Source of the DNA: Salvelinus alpinus
Taxonomy: Eukaryota; Chordata; Actinopteri; Salmoniformes; Salmonidae
Reading direction: 5' to 3'
Length of the DNA: 64,000 nt
NCBI RefSeq assembly: GCF_045679555.1
Contig: NC_092091.1
Location: 68,322,437-68,386,436, forward strand
Shown: in pieces, positions 23,015-33,583 of the stretch
Position numbering within the stretch: position 1 is the stretch's first letter
Layout: every line of letters begins with the position of its first letter
Notes under the pieces: generated by a model
The model's database searches: none
Seen by the model: the letters and a program-made list of their open reading frames with translations, nothing else
Told to the model about the DNA's origin: nothing
Translations under genes and position numbers: made by a program

Positions 23015-23510
23015 ATGTGTTGCACCATTTAATTTTAAACCTGGATTAGTTCATCTAAGGTTCAATCTTTAAACTATGATTAGTTACACGTGTCATAATG
23101 GATTCACCATAGCAATATGTTCTCATTCTATTTCTATGGAAACAAATTTGCACTGGTCATTGCTAGCTTGCTAGCTAGCTAGCTAGCAAATTAAGTTTGA
23201 AATACAGGCTATTAAAACTATACTTTTTGGTCAAATTAGTTAGCTGGCTAGTTTACTTTTGCAATCATGGTATCCACAAGAGCGTTAATCACACTGATAA
23301 TAAAGCACATACACTGACATTTTATCAATTTAAACCTCCTGCAGGTGCAGTTTAGAATAATCCCTTATCTACAGTTTAATTTGATTTTAAAACAATGGAG
23401 CAAGAAGATTTAAACTAAGAACAAAATTAAACTTAGTTTAGAAGAAGGTTTAAATTGAACTAAGATTAATTTAAAACTAGGTTTAAAATGTTGTGCAACA
23501 AGATTAATAC
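23015..23510. repeat. AT-rich inverted-repeat element upstream of ucp1
   Basis: The left arm (TGTTGCACCATTTAATTTTA, then AACCTGGATTAGTTCATC) is an imperfect inverse of the right arm (GAACTAAGATTAATTTAAAA, then CTAGGTTTAAAATGTTGTGCAACA). The interior from 23049 to about 23290 has a second copy at 25560-25795 in ucp1 intron 4. It contains a TAGCTAGC palindromic run (23163-23187). Confidence 0.65.
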
Positions 23511-23513
23511 GTA

Positions 23514-23590
23514 AACCTTGATTTAACCCAGTTAATAAACCTTGATTAAACCCAGTTTAAACCTTGATTAAACCCAGTTTGAGTTAATCC
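23514..23590 (+). repeat. Short tandem repeat, about 27 bp period
   Basis: Three imperfect copies of AAACCTTGATTAAACCCAGT follow each other, ending in GTTTGAGTTAATCC. It may belong to the end of the neighbouring AT-rich element. Confidence 0.7.
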
Positions 23591-23900
23591 ATGTTGGTGC
23601 AACCCACCCCTATATATAACTGATGTTTATTTGATCTGGTTGATTGTATAGATTATTATAATCAATGCTGTTCAGTTGTTATTATGATGTAATGTCTTTT
23701 CAAATATCACAAAATCCCTCCTGCCACAACAATAGTCTACACACTGCACAGGCTATTGTACTTTTGAAACCGAATCAACAAATTGACCGGCATATTTACC
23801 CAACAATTTCCTAAGTATGCACAGCATTTTACTAAATTCCAAGGATGGTAAGAGAGAATAGATGCGGCAGTGTTGACATCCTTCCCTCTTCCTCCTTCAC

Positions 23901-23920
23901 TGTCTGCAGTACCAGGGACC
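23901..23920 (+). promoter_or_regulatory. Probable 5' UTR splice acceptor just before the ucp1 start codon
   Basis: A pyrimidine-rich stretch (CTTCCCTCTTCCTCCTTCAC, 23881-23900) is followed by TGTCTGCAG ending at 23909, then TACCAGGGACC and ATG. This is the layout expected if a non-coding first exon lies upstream, as in other UCP genes. Confidence 0.6.
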
Positions 23921-26602
23921 ATGGTGGGAATGAAGCCCTCCGATACACCCCCTACCCTGGGGGTGAAGCTGCTGAGTGCTGGCTCAGCGGCCTGCATCGC
24001 TGACCTGGTCACCTTTCCCCTGGATACAGCCAAAGTCAGACTCCAGGTAATGGTTCACTGTCCACCTCCAGCCCTGAAGACTTGAGTCTGACCTCCTGTA
24101 ACACTGAATTTGACTGGCACGTCCTGTAACACTGATTCTTGTGGGGACCTCCGTTAACACTGACACTTGTGGACCCCAGATTCAGGGAGAGAAGGTGGCG
24201 TCGGAAGCTACCAAGGGCATCCGCTACAGGGGGGTGTTTGGGACAATCAGTACCATGATCCGGACGGAGGGGCCCAGGTCGCTGTATAACGGTCTGGTGG
24301 CGGGCTTACAGAGACAGATGTGTTTTGCCTCCATCAGGATCGGCTTCTATGACAACGTCAAAAACTTCTACTCTGGCGGATCAGACAGTAAATTAGGATA
24401 ACAGTTATTCATCGGAGATAATAATCTGTGATATGTTACATATTTTGTACCAAGAGAAGAAGCATCATATAGTACCTCAATCATCATCCTTTCAGTACTT
24501 AACAAACCCTCTTACCCCCTCTGCCCCTGTCCTATCCCAGCTGCAAATATTGGTATCCGTATCTTGGCCGGCTGCACCACAGGGGCCATGGCTGTGTCTT
24601 TCGCCCAGCCCACTGACGTGGTGAAGGTCCGCTTCCAGGCCCAGGTCAACCTGACCGGGGTGGCTCGTCGCTACACGGGCACCATGCAGGCCTACAAACA
24701 CATTTTCAACCACGAGGGCATCCGCGGGCTCTGGAAAGGTTAGTCAGTACAACCCTGGGCCCCGCCCCATCGGTTGATTTGCCAGTAACACCAATCTCCA
24801 TTGGTTGTGTTGCTGCTAACCTTGAGCCCCATTGATTGTGTTTGTCCGTAGTGGAACTGTTTGCATAGAAAATACCAAAGATTGTTGTCTATGGCAGTAT
24901 GTCACTGTCATCCAATGTCAGGGATGTACAGATATTGATTGGAGCAGATGTTGCAAAGTTGATGATCCCATAGGACAGAACTAGAGTGCATCTGAATATA
25001 AAGCTTGGCTTTGCAGGTTGTTGAGTTTTCTAGGGCATTTTACTAATGATAGACTAGTGGTTTAATTCTGGTATAACTATTGGGGTTATTAACCAACCGA
25101 CCTGCTTCTTGTTCACTCCAGGCTGTCTACCCAACATCACTAGGAACGCTCTGGTCAACTGCACAGAGCTTGTGACCTATGACCTCATCAAGGAGGCCAT
25201 TCTTAGGCACAACCTGTTGTCAGGTGAGTGGGTGCTATTGGTGCATACAGTCACAGCGAGACAGCTGACTGGGCAGAAGTCCACATGCCCGCTCGCTCTT
25301 TTGTCCTTCATGTGTCTTGAAAGCCTGATAACAGTATACATATTGGTACATAATATTCTGTCCAGCTATGGAATAACAGGGAGCTAACATTTATCTAATG
25401 GATTTTTATTGCACCTTTCACAACAAAGCGGTATAAAACAGAGATATGGGTTTCCTGCAGGCCTTGAGACAGAGGCCTTATACAGTACAGTGTATCTGCA
25501 TGGCACTACTTGAACATTAACTTCAGTGTCAGCATTTCTGTCATACATCTGTGTTTATCAACTAGTTCATCTAAGGTTCAATCTTTAAACTATGATTAGT
25601 TATACGTGTCATAATGGATTCACCATAGCAATATGTTCTCATTCTATTTCTATGGAAACAAATTAGCACTGGTCATTGCTAGCTTGCTAGCAAGTTGAGT
25701 TTGAAATACAGGCTATTGAAACGAATTGCTCTTTTTGGTCGAATTAGTTAGCTGGCTAGTCGACTTTTACAAACATGGTATCCACAAAATCTAAAATCGT
25801 TAATCATACTGAAAATAGGTGCCCATTGATATCTTTGTGACAGTGTTTCAAAAGGGCTTGTGATGACCGTTTTCCCACAGATAACCTCCCGTGCCATTTT
25901 GCTTCTGCGTTTGGCGCCGGCTTCGTTACCACCTGCATTGCCTCTCCGGTGGACGTGGTGAAGACACGATACATGAACTCTCCGCCGGGCCAGTATAAGA
26001 GTGCCATCAACTGTGCCTGGACCATGGCCACCAAAGAGGGACCCACGGCCTTCTACAAAGGGTGAGCTCACAGACAGTCACACACACTGTACAAACAGAC
26101 CGGTGTCCTTCAGTCTGTTGATAGAACAAGGCAGTTGGATGTAGTTGTACATTTTAGAGTCCTCAATGATATATAATTGATTTTGCTGTTTTGGGTGGTT
26201 ACCTTGACACAGTAACTCTACCAGAGGAGGCTGGTGGGAGGAGATATAGGAGGACTGGCTCATTGTAATGGCTGGAATGGAATCAAACATATTTAAACCA
26301 CGTTTGACTACGTTCCATTTATAACATTCTAGCCGTTACAATGAGTCCGTCCTCCTATAGCTCCTCCCAGCAGCCACCTCTGAACTCTACTAAGCAAAAC
26401 TTTGGAGCATTCGCAGGGATCTTTAGTTGAAAGTCTCTCCCAGACAAGCCAACTAATGTTTAATTTGTCCTCTCTTGTTCCCTGTAGATTTGTGCCCTCA
26501 TTTCTAAGGCTGGGCTCATGGAACGTTGTGATGTTTGTGTCGTTTGAGCAGCTCAAGAGAGTCATGATGGTAGGAAAGAAGAAGATGGAGGACAAAAGTT
26601 AA
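23921..26602 (+). CDS. ucp1: Mitochondrial uncoupling protein 1 (SLC25A7), complete
   Basis: Exons: 23921-24046, 24180-24387, 24541-24738, 25122-25223, 25881-26061 and 26488-26602 (stop TAA). All junctions are GT-AG and in frame, giving 309 residues against about 307 in mammalian UCP1. The start is [20 protein letters not shown]; a probable splice acceptor TGTCTGCAG ends at 23909, so an upstream non-coding exon is likely. The three mitochondrial-carrier signatures are PLDTAK (34-39), PTDVVK (135-140) and PVDVVK (234-239), in the usual three repeats with six membrane helices. UCPs sit in the mitochondrial inner membrane and permit nucleotide-sensitive proton leak activated by fatty acids. Family resemblance alone does not separate UCP1, UCP2 and UCP3; the position between tbc1d9 and elmod2 is the argument for UCP1. 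The mammalian His-x-His pair in the second matrix loop is replaced here (QAQVNLTG, residues 144-151). Confidence 0.95.
25560..25795 (+). repeat. Second copy of the upstream AT-rich repeat, in ucp1 intron 4
   Basis: It matches 23049-23290 closely over about 235 bp (shared AGTTCATCTAAGGTTCAATC, CATAATGGATTCACCATAGC, TTGCTAGCTTGCTAGC, CATGGTATCCACAA), in the same orientation. The main difference is a shorter TAGC run here. The copies are 2.5 kb apart and flank the ucp1 coding exons 1-4. Confidence 0.85.
26221..26388. repeat. Palindromic MITE-like element (copy 1)
   Basis: The left arm AGAGGAGGCTGGTGGGAGGA pairs imperfectly with the right arm TCCTCCCAGCAGCCACCTCT, and the inner CATTGTAATGGCTGGAATGG pairs with the inverted segment around 26325-26345. 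A related copy is at 55327-55503. It lies in ucp1 intron 5, about 100 bp before the last exon. Confidence 0.8.
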
Positions 26603-27446
26603 CTTCATTCCTACGTGCAAAGAGCCCTTTGCAATGATGGATTGACAAGCGCACAAACCCTAGCCATATTGAGTTGGACCAACAATGTAGTGTAGACTAC
26701 AGGAATACTATGGACCACGATCCATAACGTTAAGATTCCTATGTGTTCGACTGTCAGCATGTATGAATAATGAGGAATCCTTTGTTAAAAAAGGAGTTAT
26801 GAAAGTGCATTTGAAGTGCATCTACCTTGGAGAATAGTTTTATTTTCTCTATTTTTATTTATTTTGACCTATACTTCTAAGGTCTCAAACCAGTCCTTGG
26901 GGACCTCTAGCCATTCTCTATAGTGTATTTAGCACACCTGCCAAATGTGAACTAATCAGCAAGCCGCCGTTCATTTAAATCAGGTGTACTAGGGTTAGGA
27001 TACAGTACTCTAGGAACGACTGCTAGGCTACCAGGACTGGGTAGAAAAAGGCTTCCCTTGTATTGTGTGTTTAAATTTAAGCCCCAACAAGAACTGCTCC
27101 CCGGTCGCCGATGACGTGGATGTCGGTTAAAGCAGCCCCCTCCGCAACGCTCTGATTTAGAGGGGTTGGGTTAAATGCGGAAGACACATTTCAGTTGAAT
27201 GCATTCAGTTGTACAACTGACTAGGTATCCCCGTTTCCCTTAATTCCCCCCCAAAAACATTTAATAAGTTATAGTTTAATAATTAGTATTTAGATGTTGG
27301 TAATTTGCAATATATTGAACTTTATAAATATACTTATTTTGTTTGTCTGTGTTCATTGTATTGTTCATTACACGCTCCATTTAATCTCAGCCTGACAGCT
27401 GACAGTCATCACACACTCATCCGAAAACATCACATTAGAAGTTTAA
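26603..27446. other. Convergent ucp1-elmod2 intergenic region
   Basis: It contains the ucp1 3' UTR, for which no AATAAA hexamer was identified close to the stop, a short element around 26878-27010 (CAAACCAGTCCTTGGGGACC), and a SINE-like fragment at about 27078-27245 (GATGACGTGGATGTCGGTTA, then GCGGAAGACACATTTCAGTT and ACTGACTAGGTATCCCCG) that matches the minus-strand element at 57921-58203. No gene was seen. Confidence 0.6.
27078..27245 (+). mobile_element. 3' half of a tRNA-derived salmonid SINE
   Basis: GGGTTGGGTTAAATGCGGAA, GACACATTTCAGTTGAATGC and CAACTGACTAGGTATCCCC match, in inverse, the longer copy at 57921-58203, which retains the tRNA-like head. The head is missing here. Confidence 0.75.
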
Positions 27447-27452
27447 TTTATT
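27447..27452 (-). promoter_or_regulatory. Candidate poly(A) signal AATAAA for elmod2
   Basis: TTTATT on the + strand is AATAAA on the minus strand, about 840 bp after the elmod2 stop. Nearer alternatives exist in the AT-rich 3' UTR, so the actual cleavage site is not certain. Confidence 0.45.
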
Positions 27453-28128
27453 AACACTGGGCATGTGTCAGTCATTACAAAGATCCATACTGGGTCTACA
27501 AAATGTAAAATCCTCTTCAAAAAAAATCAGGGCCCGCGGCCTATAAATAACAGACAAAATACCATACAAAGACAATATTGTACGAATGTGTGGAATAGGC
27601 GGCGGCGTAATAACCAGTAATCTCAGCACCACCTATTGAAATGTATTGACAACAATGACGGTATCAATTCAAACATGCACAGAGCTTTCAGTGTCTGAGT
27701 ATGTAGTACAACCATTGAGCATTAGGTAAACAAATGATTCCTTAGTTTTAAGTCTACTACGATATAAATTCCCTCTCTGGACACATATTTGATTCCTGAG
27801 CAAGAAGGACAAATACGAGAATGAGTAGGCAAAGTTATTATGAATACATGCGAGACGGCACTTGTTGACTTTGTTAAATAAATTCAAACCTAGTTACCAG
27901 CAAGTTAATATTATTCACCAATCTCCATTTCCTCTAAAACTATTGTGTAATTCCTTTCCATGTCCACTGAAAAGTACACAGCCAATCAACTACATAGAAC
28001 TAGTGCCCTACTATTTTATTTCCCCTTTTTTAATATTTTAAGCATTGGAATGGTCATTATTTGAGGCAGAGGGTTGAATTCCAGTCTCCTGGTCTTATTT
28101 CTAAAAGCTACTAAAGTCACTAATTTAT

Positions 28129-28148
28129 TAAAAAAAAAAAAAAAAAAA
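28129..28148 (+). repeat. Poly(A) run in the elmod2 3' UTR
   Basis: About 20 A residues follow TTTATT. On the transcribed (minus) strand this is a U run within the 3' UTR. Confidence 0.9.
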
Positions 28149-28291
28149 GGTGTGTAGATTGGGTCTAAACTAAGATCGAAGGGATAGCTAGCTCAAAATG
28201 TCCCTTATAGATTTGGAAGTACGCTATAGTGTATCGAGGTTCTGGTGGTCCCAATTAGGTCCAAGCGAGACCCGTTCAGTCGGTTGGTCGG

Positions 28292-31206
28292 TCAGTTACT
28301 TCTTGGACTATCCGTCATGGTGAGGGCCACGGCGGGGTCCAGTAGTTGAATCTTGATATTGTCGTGGAACTTTTCCCTGTAGTGGTTGAACTCCATGATG
28401 CTCTCGGGCTGCTCCTCCACCCAGAACTTATCAAACTTGTACACCAGGTAACCTGAAGCAGGGAGGCCAAGACAGAGTTAGGGGTTTAGGTAACCTGAAG
28501 CAGGGAGTTATCCCCTATGCTACCGACAAACAGAGTTGAGCGCGATTAGCATACACTTACAGAACAGCTGATGGAGGTGCTGCAGTTGGGGTCTCCCAGA
28601 CACAGTGTTGTAGAAGTGGGGTTTGAGAGCACCACTCTTCAGTAAACTGTACGCCATCTCCGTCAGGTTGATACCCACTATGGCATAGGAGTACCTGAAA
28701 CATGACACACATATGATAATCATTAAAAAGCTATAAATGTTGTCAAAGTAGGTTTACTTTGGGTGTGCTTGTTTTATCTTGTTTGGTGCCCAGGTGGGCA
28801 GAGGTTTCACTTCAGGACTAATGGAAAAGTCTCAAATGTGTAAACTCCACCCACCCAGTAATTGGGCAAGCTAAAAAAACACAACTATTGATAGATGAGT
28901 NNNNNNNNNNNNNNNNNNNNNNNNNNNNNNNNNNNNNNNNNNNNNNNNNNNNNNNNNNNNNNNNNNNNNNNNNNNNNNNNNNNNNNNNNNNNNNNNNNNN
29001 GATGAGTGAATATACTGAAAAGTGCAACAGAACCATAGCTGACATATAAAGAACAGAGTTCAACAGGCCAGTCAACTCCTAAAAGTAGGTAATTACGTGA
29101 TCCTTACCCATGTTTGGGATGGTTTGCGTGGGACAGCACTTGCCGAGCCTCTTCAGTGTAGTTCTCACTAAAGAACCTGTAATAAACAAGATAACGAATT
29201 TAAAAAGTTACGAAATCTAGCTTAAACTTGAGAAGAAAAAAAATACAACTTTTCAGAATACTGATGAGCAAGGTTAGATTGTTAAGGACTGGACAGTCAT
29301 TCAGACAGCATAACTCACACAAGGTTGGTTAGGCCCAACATGCCCATTCCTCGGAAGTCAGTCTTGGGGTCATCGCCTTGGAAACCAATGTCGCCCCACT
29401 GTTTGGTAACTCTGGACTCCAGTTTGACCTCGGGCATCAACAGGTCCCATAACTGTAGAGTCAGACAAGTCCATTCCTGTTAATACTTTACACTTACCTT
29501 TAAATAGAGATATTAAAGAGTTTGAAACAGTCATGTTGAACCATCTCACCCAGAAACACTCCATTGCTCCATGCTAGTCATTGACATAAAAAAATGAACG
29601 GCCGCAGTACCTTCAAAAGCATTTCCTCGTGTTGGACTTTATCCGAGTCAAAAGTCTCCTTCCTCAACTCTTCCACGGACGTGAATAAGTTCCTGTATCC
29701 CGTTATTTGTAAGAGACACAGCTTCAGATTCACCTTAAACCTAGGACCAAAGAGACACACACATTAGTAATCAATACATATCATATAAAATAATATATAT
29801 AAAATAGTAAAGGGTAACAAGACTGACGTGGGATCCCTCTGCGTTTTGACATTCTTTTCCCTCATGATAAGATCCAGATACTTCTCCAAACCATCCTCCT
29901 CCACATTCACAGCAGCTCTTAATAGCTGGAGAGAGGGAAGGAGAGAGGAAGAGAGGAGAGAGGGAAGGAGAGAGGAAGAGAGGAGAGAGGGAAGGAGAGA
30001 GGAAAGGAGAGAGGAAGAGAGGAGAGAGGGAAGGAGAGAGGAAGAGAGAGGGACAGAGGAGAGAGATGGTATGATTAGTTATCTCATCCATGGTAATAGC
30101 TTAGAGTTTGTGTTAGTACTTCTCCTACAGACTATGCTGTCATAACACGCACGATGAGCACTGAGGTCAGAGGATGGAACAACCAATTATGTATTACCTA
30201 CTGCCTTGACTATGTATGGGGGAAATGCCATAGTAACAGAGTGATGCTGAGACTCAGAATTGTCCCCTTTAAAATGGATGCCAAACAAAAACGAATATTT
30301 GCAAAGTAAAGCAAAACCATACAACTATGCACAACGACGACTTCCAACAGTGCAGATGCAAAGGTTTGGTAAGTGAATGACGACACCAACAGCACAAACC
30401 GTCATTTTATTAACAAACTTTGCATCTGCAATGTTCAACTAAATGTGTTTTTGTAAAATATTCAGTGGAAATTGTTAAAAGTAGTCATGTGCTTAGAGTT
30501 GTGTGGTTTGTTTAACTTTGCAATCATTGGTATTTGTTTGCCATTCATTTTAAAAGTGAAAAATCAGAGTCTCTGCATGTCTCTGTTACCATGGAAATGC
30601 CCATGAACTGTTGATAAGAATGTGCTTAGCATAACAAGAATAACAACCGTCGCGGTACTGATCAATGGATTTCTTAAGTGGGTTAAATGTAACAGTTGAT
30701 TGTGGTTGTCTGTATGATAACTAGTCAACGATGCATTCCTGCTTCAGTAAAAATCAAGTGAAAGGAATGATTTCCAACATTTACCTTAGATTTGGAGTTA
30801 TTGAGTGAGTATTCTGAATGAAGAAAAAAATCAAATGACAGGTTAAAAACAGTTCAAAATGATAATGAATAGCACAACTGACAACTTGCTTTTCGTAAGG
30901 GTTGGGTAGTGTTCATTGGGCGTCGAATGGAGGAAAAACGGGGAGGACTATCTGGACTTGTCCAATTAGAGACGCCAATTGTTGTTTTTCCGTAACAAAA
31001 CGTTTTAAAACATGTTCTGTTACCCTAATGAACACTATTTAGCTCTAGAATGTAACCTCACCTGCTTTCGTTGTCCTGGGCGCCCCAGGCTTGTAGCCGG
31101 CACAAATCCTTTGCAGCTCGCATTTCCCTGTCACCTGTCTGATGAACCACTTCAGCCAGTATCTAAGGAAGGACGTGTAGAAGTATCCCCAGATGCTGCC
31201 GAACAT
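28292..31206 (-). CDS. elmod2: ELMO domain-containing protein 2, complete
   Basis: Exons in transcript order (minus strand): 31206-31062, 30813-30785, 29925-29828, 29740-29611, 29452-29319, 29176-29108, 28694-28561 and 28452-28292 (stop TGA at 28294-28292). All are in frame, giving 299 residues against about 293 in human ELMOD2. The N-terminus MFGSIWGYFYTSFLRYWLKW is hydrophobic. The ELMO domain carries the ELMOD GAP signature W153, GFQGDDPKTDFRG (157-169), with the catalytic arginine R168. ELMOD2 is a GTPase-activating protein for Arf and Arl GTPases such as Arl2. For the fifth exon a donor two bases earlier is possible, but only the GT at 29318-29317 keeps frame; the earlier one leads to TAG. 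A TTGTAG just before ACCATG suggests an intron in the 5' UTR. The gene converges on ucp1, as in mammals. Confidence 0.95.
28901..29000. other. 100-N assembly gap
   Basis: Exactly 100 N residues lie in the elmod2 intron between exons 28561-28694 and 29108-29176. GATGAGT is present on both sides (28894-28900 and 29001-29007). The round length suggests a placeholder rather than a measured gap. The coding exons on either side join in frame. Confidence 0.99.
29926..30066 (-). repeat. Homopurine/homopyrimidine minisatellite next to an elmod2 splice acceptor
   Basis: The + strand is almost pure purine, built from GGAGAGAGGGAAGGAGAGAG and AAGAGA variants. On the minus strand this is a CT-rich tract of about 140 bases ending CTCTCTCCAG right at the elmod2 third-exon acceptor (exon 29925-29828), so it doubles as an extra-long polypyrimidine tract. 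Confidence 0.9.
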
Positions 31207-33055
31207 GGTCTACAACACAAACATGTCAGCAAGAGTTCCAAATACAACAAGGCAAGTGAATAACACCATAATCATAAGAGTCAACCAAGACACATACTGG
31301 TACGACTGCAATGGCGAGCCGTGCCTCCTCTTCGAGACATTGACAAATGAGCACCCAAAAAGATTCCTGTGTACTCCAGACAAGCCTATCGATTTATCCT
31401 TTAGTTGTACGCCATGCAATGGAATTAATGGCAGAATTATTTTTTTTCCAGCGATGGTAATGTCTCTGTAGTAGGAGTTAGCTATTGATACCTTCAAGCT
31501 ATCAGTCTTTAAAGTACTGCAGGACCTCCCCAAAAACAATCATTGGCTACTCTGTACAAAACCCCATATTCAATGGGAACGGTAGATACGTAGCTAATCT
31601 TAAAATGGCATGTCATCAGATAGGCCTAGTTGGTAATGTCAAGTCAATCACTGGAAAGTTACCGTAGCAGTAACTTTCCACGGTGTCCCCATCCCAAATG
31701 ATCTAAATCTAACTGCAAGTATTTCACAATCATTGGTTTGCTAGCAAGCCATCTGTTGAATGCGGTTCCAGGACAGTCATTTACTTAGCTAGGAGACCAG
31801 GCGTGATTCATTTAGACAATTAGTGAGTAGTACAGCCTAGAAATCAGGTGCAGGCTGTGGCACTGCTGAACCAGGATTGCCAGTGAGTAGAGGTGAAATG
31901 AGAGATCACGTTGCAACATGAACAGAACGGCTCTATTGTAATTTGAGCTCCTATTTTAGCAGGTGTCTTTACACAAATGGCTTTTGCTTGGCAAAATAAC
32001 TGCTTTTGTTAGCCGACTGACAGCTTGTCTTTTGTTTAGCAGCTAGGTAGCTGCTAACTAACAATTAGCTAGTCAACTCGTAGTAGATCGTCTCATTTCA
32101 GCCACTGTGCCTCCACCGTAAAGCTTCAGCACAGTAGCTTCAGGTTTCTAAGTTAGTTGTTGGGGTACTAAAAATGTACAGTAATTTCATTGACCGGTAC
32201 AACACTAACTAGCCTAGCTATAACAGACTGACTGTCCTGGAACAGCATTCAACGGATAGCTTACTAGCAAAACAATGATTGTGAATTACTTGCAGTTAGA
32301 GATTTAGATAATTAACCCCAGAAAGAAAGTCAACATGTTAATAAACAATTAGCTATACCTGGCTTTGAAGCGTTAGTTAGCTACCTAACGTTAGCTAGCT
32401 TAGCTACACAATCACAACAGGTTGTCAATATTTACCTCGAGTAATTAGGTGGATTATGTCAGCAATTTCGCCTTGATTTGAGTGAAGATAGCAAGAAATA
32501 GACCTAGTGGTGAGCGTTATTTACTTTAGCAATGCCAAATTCCTCAGATTAAACTGAAAGAGATGTGTCCACTGAGGTAGTGATGTTGACAAGTCTTTTG
32601 GCTAACCTCTTCTTTGATTAATAGAATCTCGACGCACAAGTGTACCACTTTACCTTTGGCGCCACCTGTTGGGTTGGGGTATGGTGAGTTGGTGGAATCC
32701 TGGGGTGTATTCAATACGAAGATTCTGTTTTTTGCAACAGAACAGAAACCGTGTACTCCAAACGCTCTTCAACGTGACATACATGTTGTTGGGTTCTTAA
32801 ACGGAAGTTGTAGTTCCTTTTAATTGTATGGTTTCCACGTGTTGCCATTCCAATCTGAATAGTCTGCTAAGGGTTTGGCACAAGCTGCACATCTATAAAT
32901 GATAAATTCTGCTCTAAAGTGAACTGAAGTTTGTGGGGTTCATTCCAACTTCTTCCAGCCGCTTATTTTTATTTTTAAGAGAGACACGACTGAACTACAA
33001 CTTCTATTTAAGAACAAAACGGAACTCAACAACATTTGGAGTAAACTTCTTTACC

Positions 33056-33180
33056 TGCTAATTAATTGCACCCATCTGGTGTCCCAGGTCTAAATCAGTC
33101 CCCGATTAGATGGGAACAATGAAAAAAACAGTGGAACTGGCTTCGAGGTCCAGAGTTGAATTTGAGGGCACTAACCTATT
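33056..33180 (+). repeat. Short interspersed element
   Basis: TAATTGCACCCATCTGGTGT, GTCTAAATCAGTCCC and AACTGGCTTCGAGGTCCAGA match, in inverse, the element at 57190-57365, which also retains the CACCAGGTGGGTACAATTAA half. The two copies are in opposite orientation. Confidence 0.75.
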
Positions 33181-33464
33181 ATAATAGCTGCATTTCCTAT
33201 ACTTGCCACACGAAGGTGCGGATGTTGCATAGGATGTATGGTGAAAATACTTCCCTAAAGCCACCATGGTCACTGTTCATAGGGATTAAGTTTAACAGCT
33301 AGACAAATTCCTTGAATTAGTAGTGTGTTCATATTTGATTGAAGTATGGAATTAGACATGTCAATCTCCCATTTTTAAACACTAATGTTTTGGCAAAAAA
33401 AACATTGCATGTATGGATACTTTACTTTACCTATGATATAGCTTTATCAATCTAGGTATCTTCA

Positions 33465-33560
33465 ACTATTTATCTATATATTTTAATCAATAATGTATCT
33501 ATATATTATATATTTTTATATATTTATCTATATCTATATGGTATCTATATATGTCAATAG
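33465..33560. repeat. AT-rich TATCTATA simple repeat
   Basis: Repeated TATCTATATA and TATATATTTTTATATA motifs form a low-complexity block next to the 3' end of the LINE fragment. Confidence 0.85.
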
Positions 33561-33583
33561 ATTCCGATAGCACATTTGACCAC

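Larger units (their letters stand above)
19217..23900. other. tbc1d9-ucp1 intergenic region, mostly transposon remnants
   Basis: No gene was recognised. It holds a palindromic short element (20043-20144), a minus-strand SINE (about 20455-20780), a truncated Tc1-like element (21538-22439), a retroelement tail (22868-22945), and an AT-rich inverted-repeat element with a tandem GTTTAAACC motif (about 23015-23600). The ucp1 promoter should lie in the right part, but no TATA box or GC-rich block could be assigned with confidence. Confidence 0.6.
31207..33583. other. elmod2 upstream region
   Basis: It has no coding potential that could be supported. It should contain the elmod2 5' UTR exon and promoter. 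It includes TAGCTAGC-rich palindromic motifs (32040-32070, 32370-32405), a short interspersed element (33056-33180) and an AT-rich TATCTATA stretch (33465-33560). No CpG-rich block was seen, so the promoter is not placed. Confidence 0.5.

Noticed and set aside
29771-30145. Frames on both strands through the homopurine repeat
   Set aside because: Repetitive Leu-Ser-Pro or Arg-Glu text is translation of a minisatellite.
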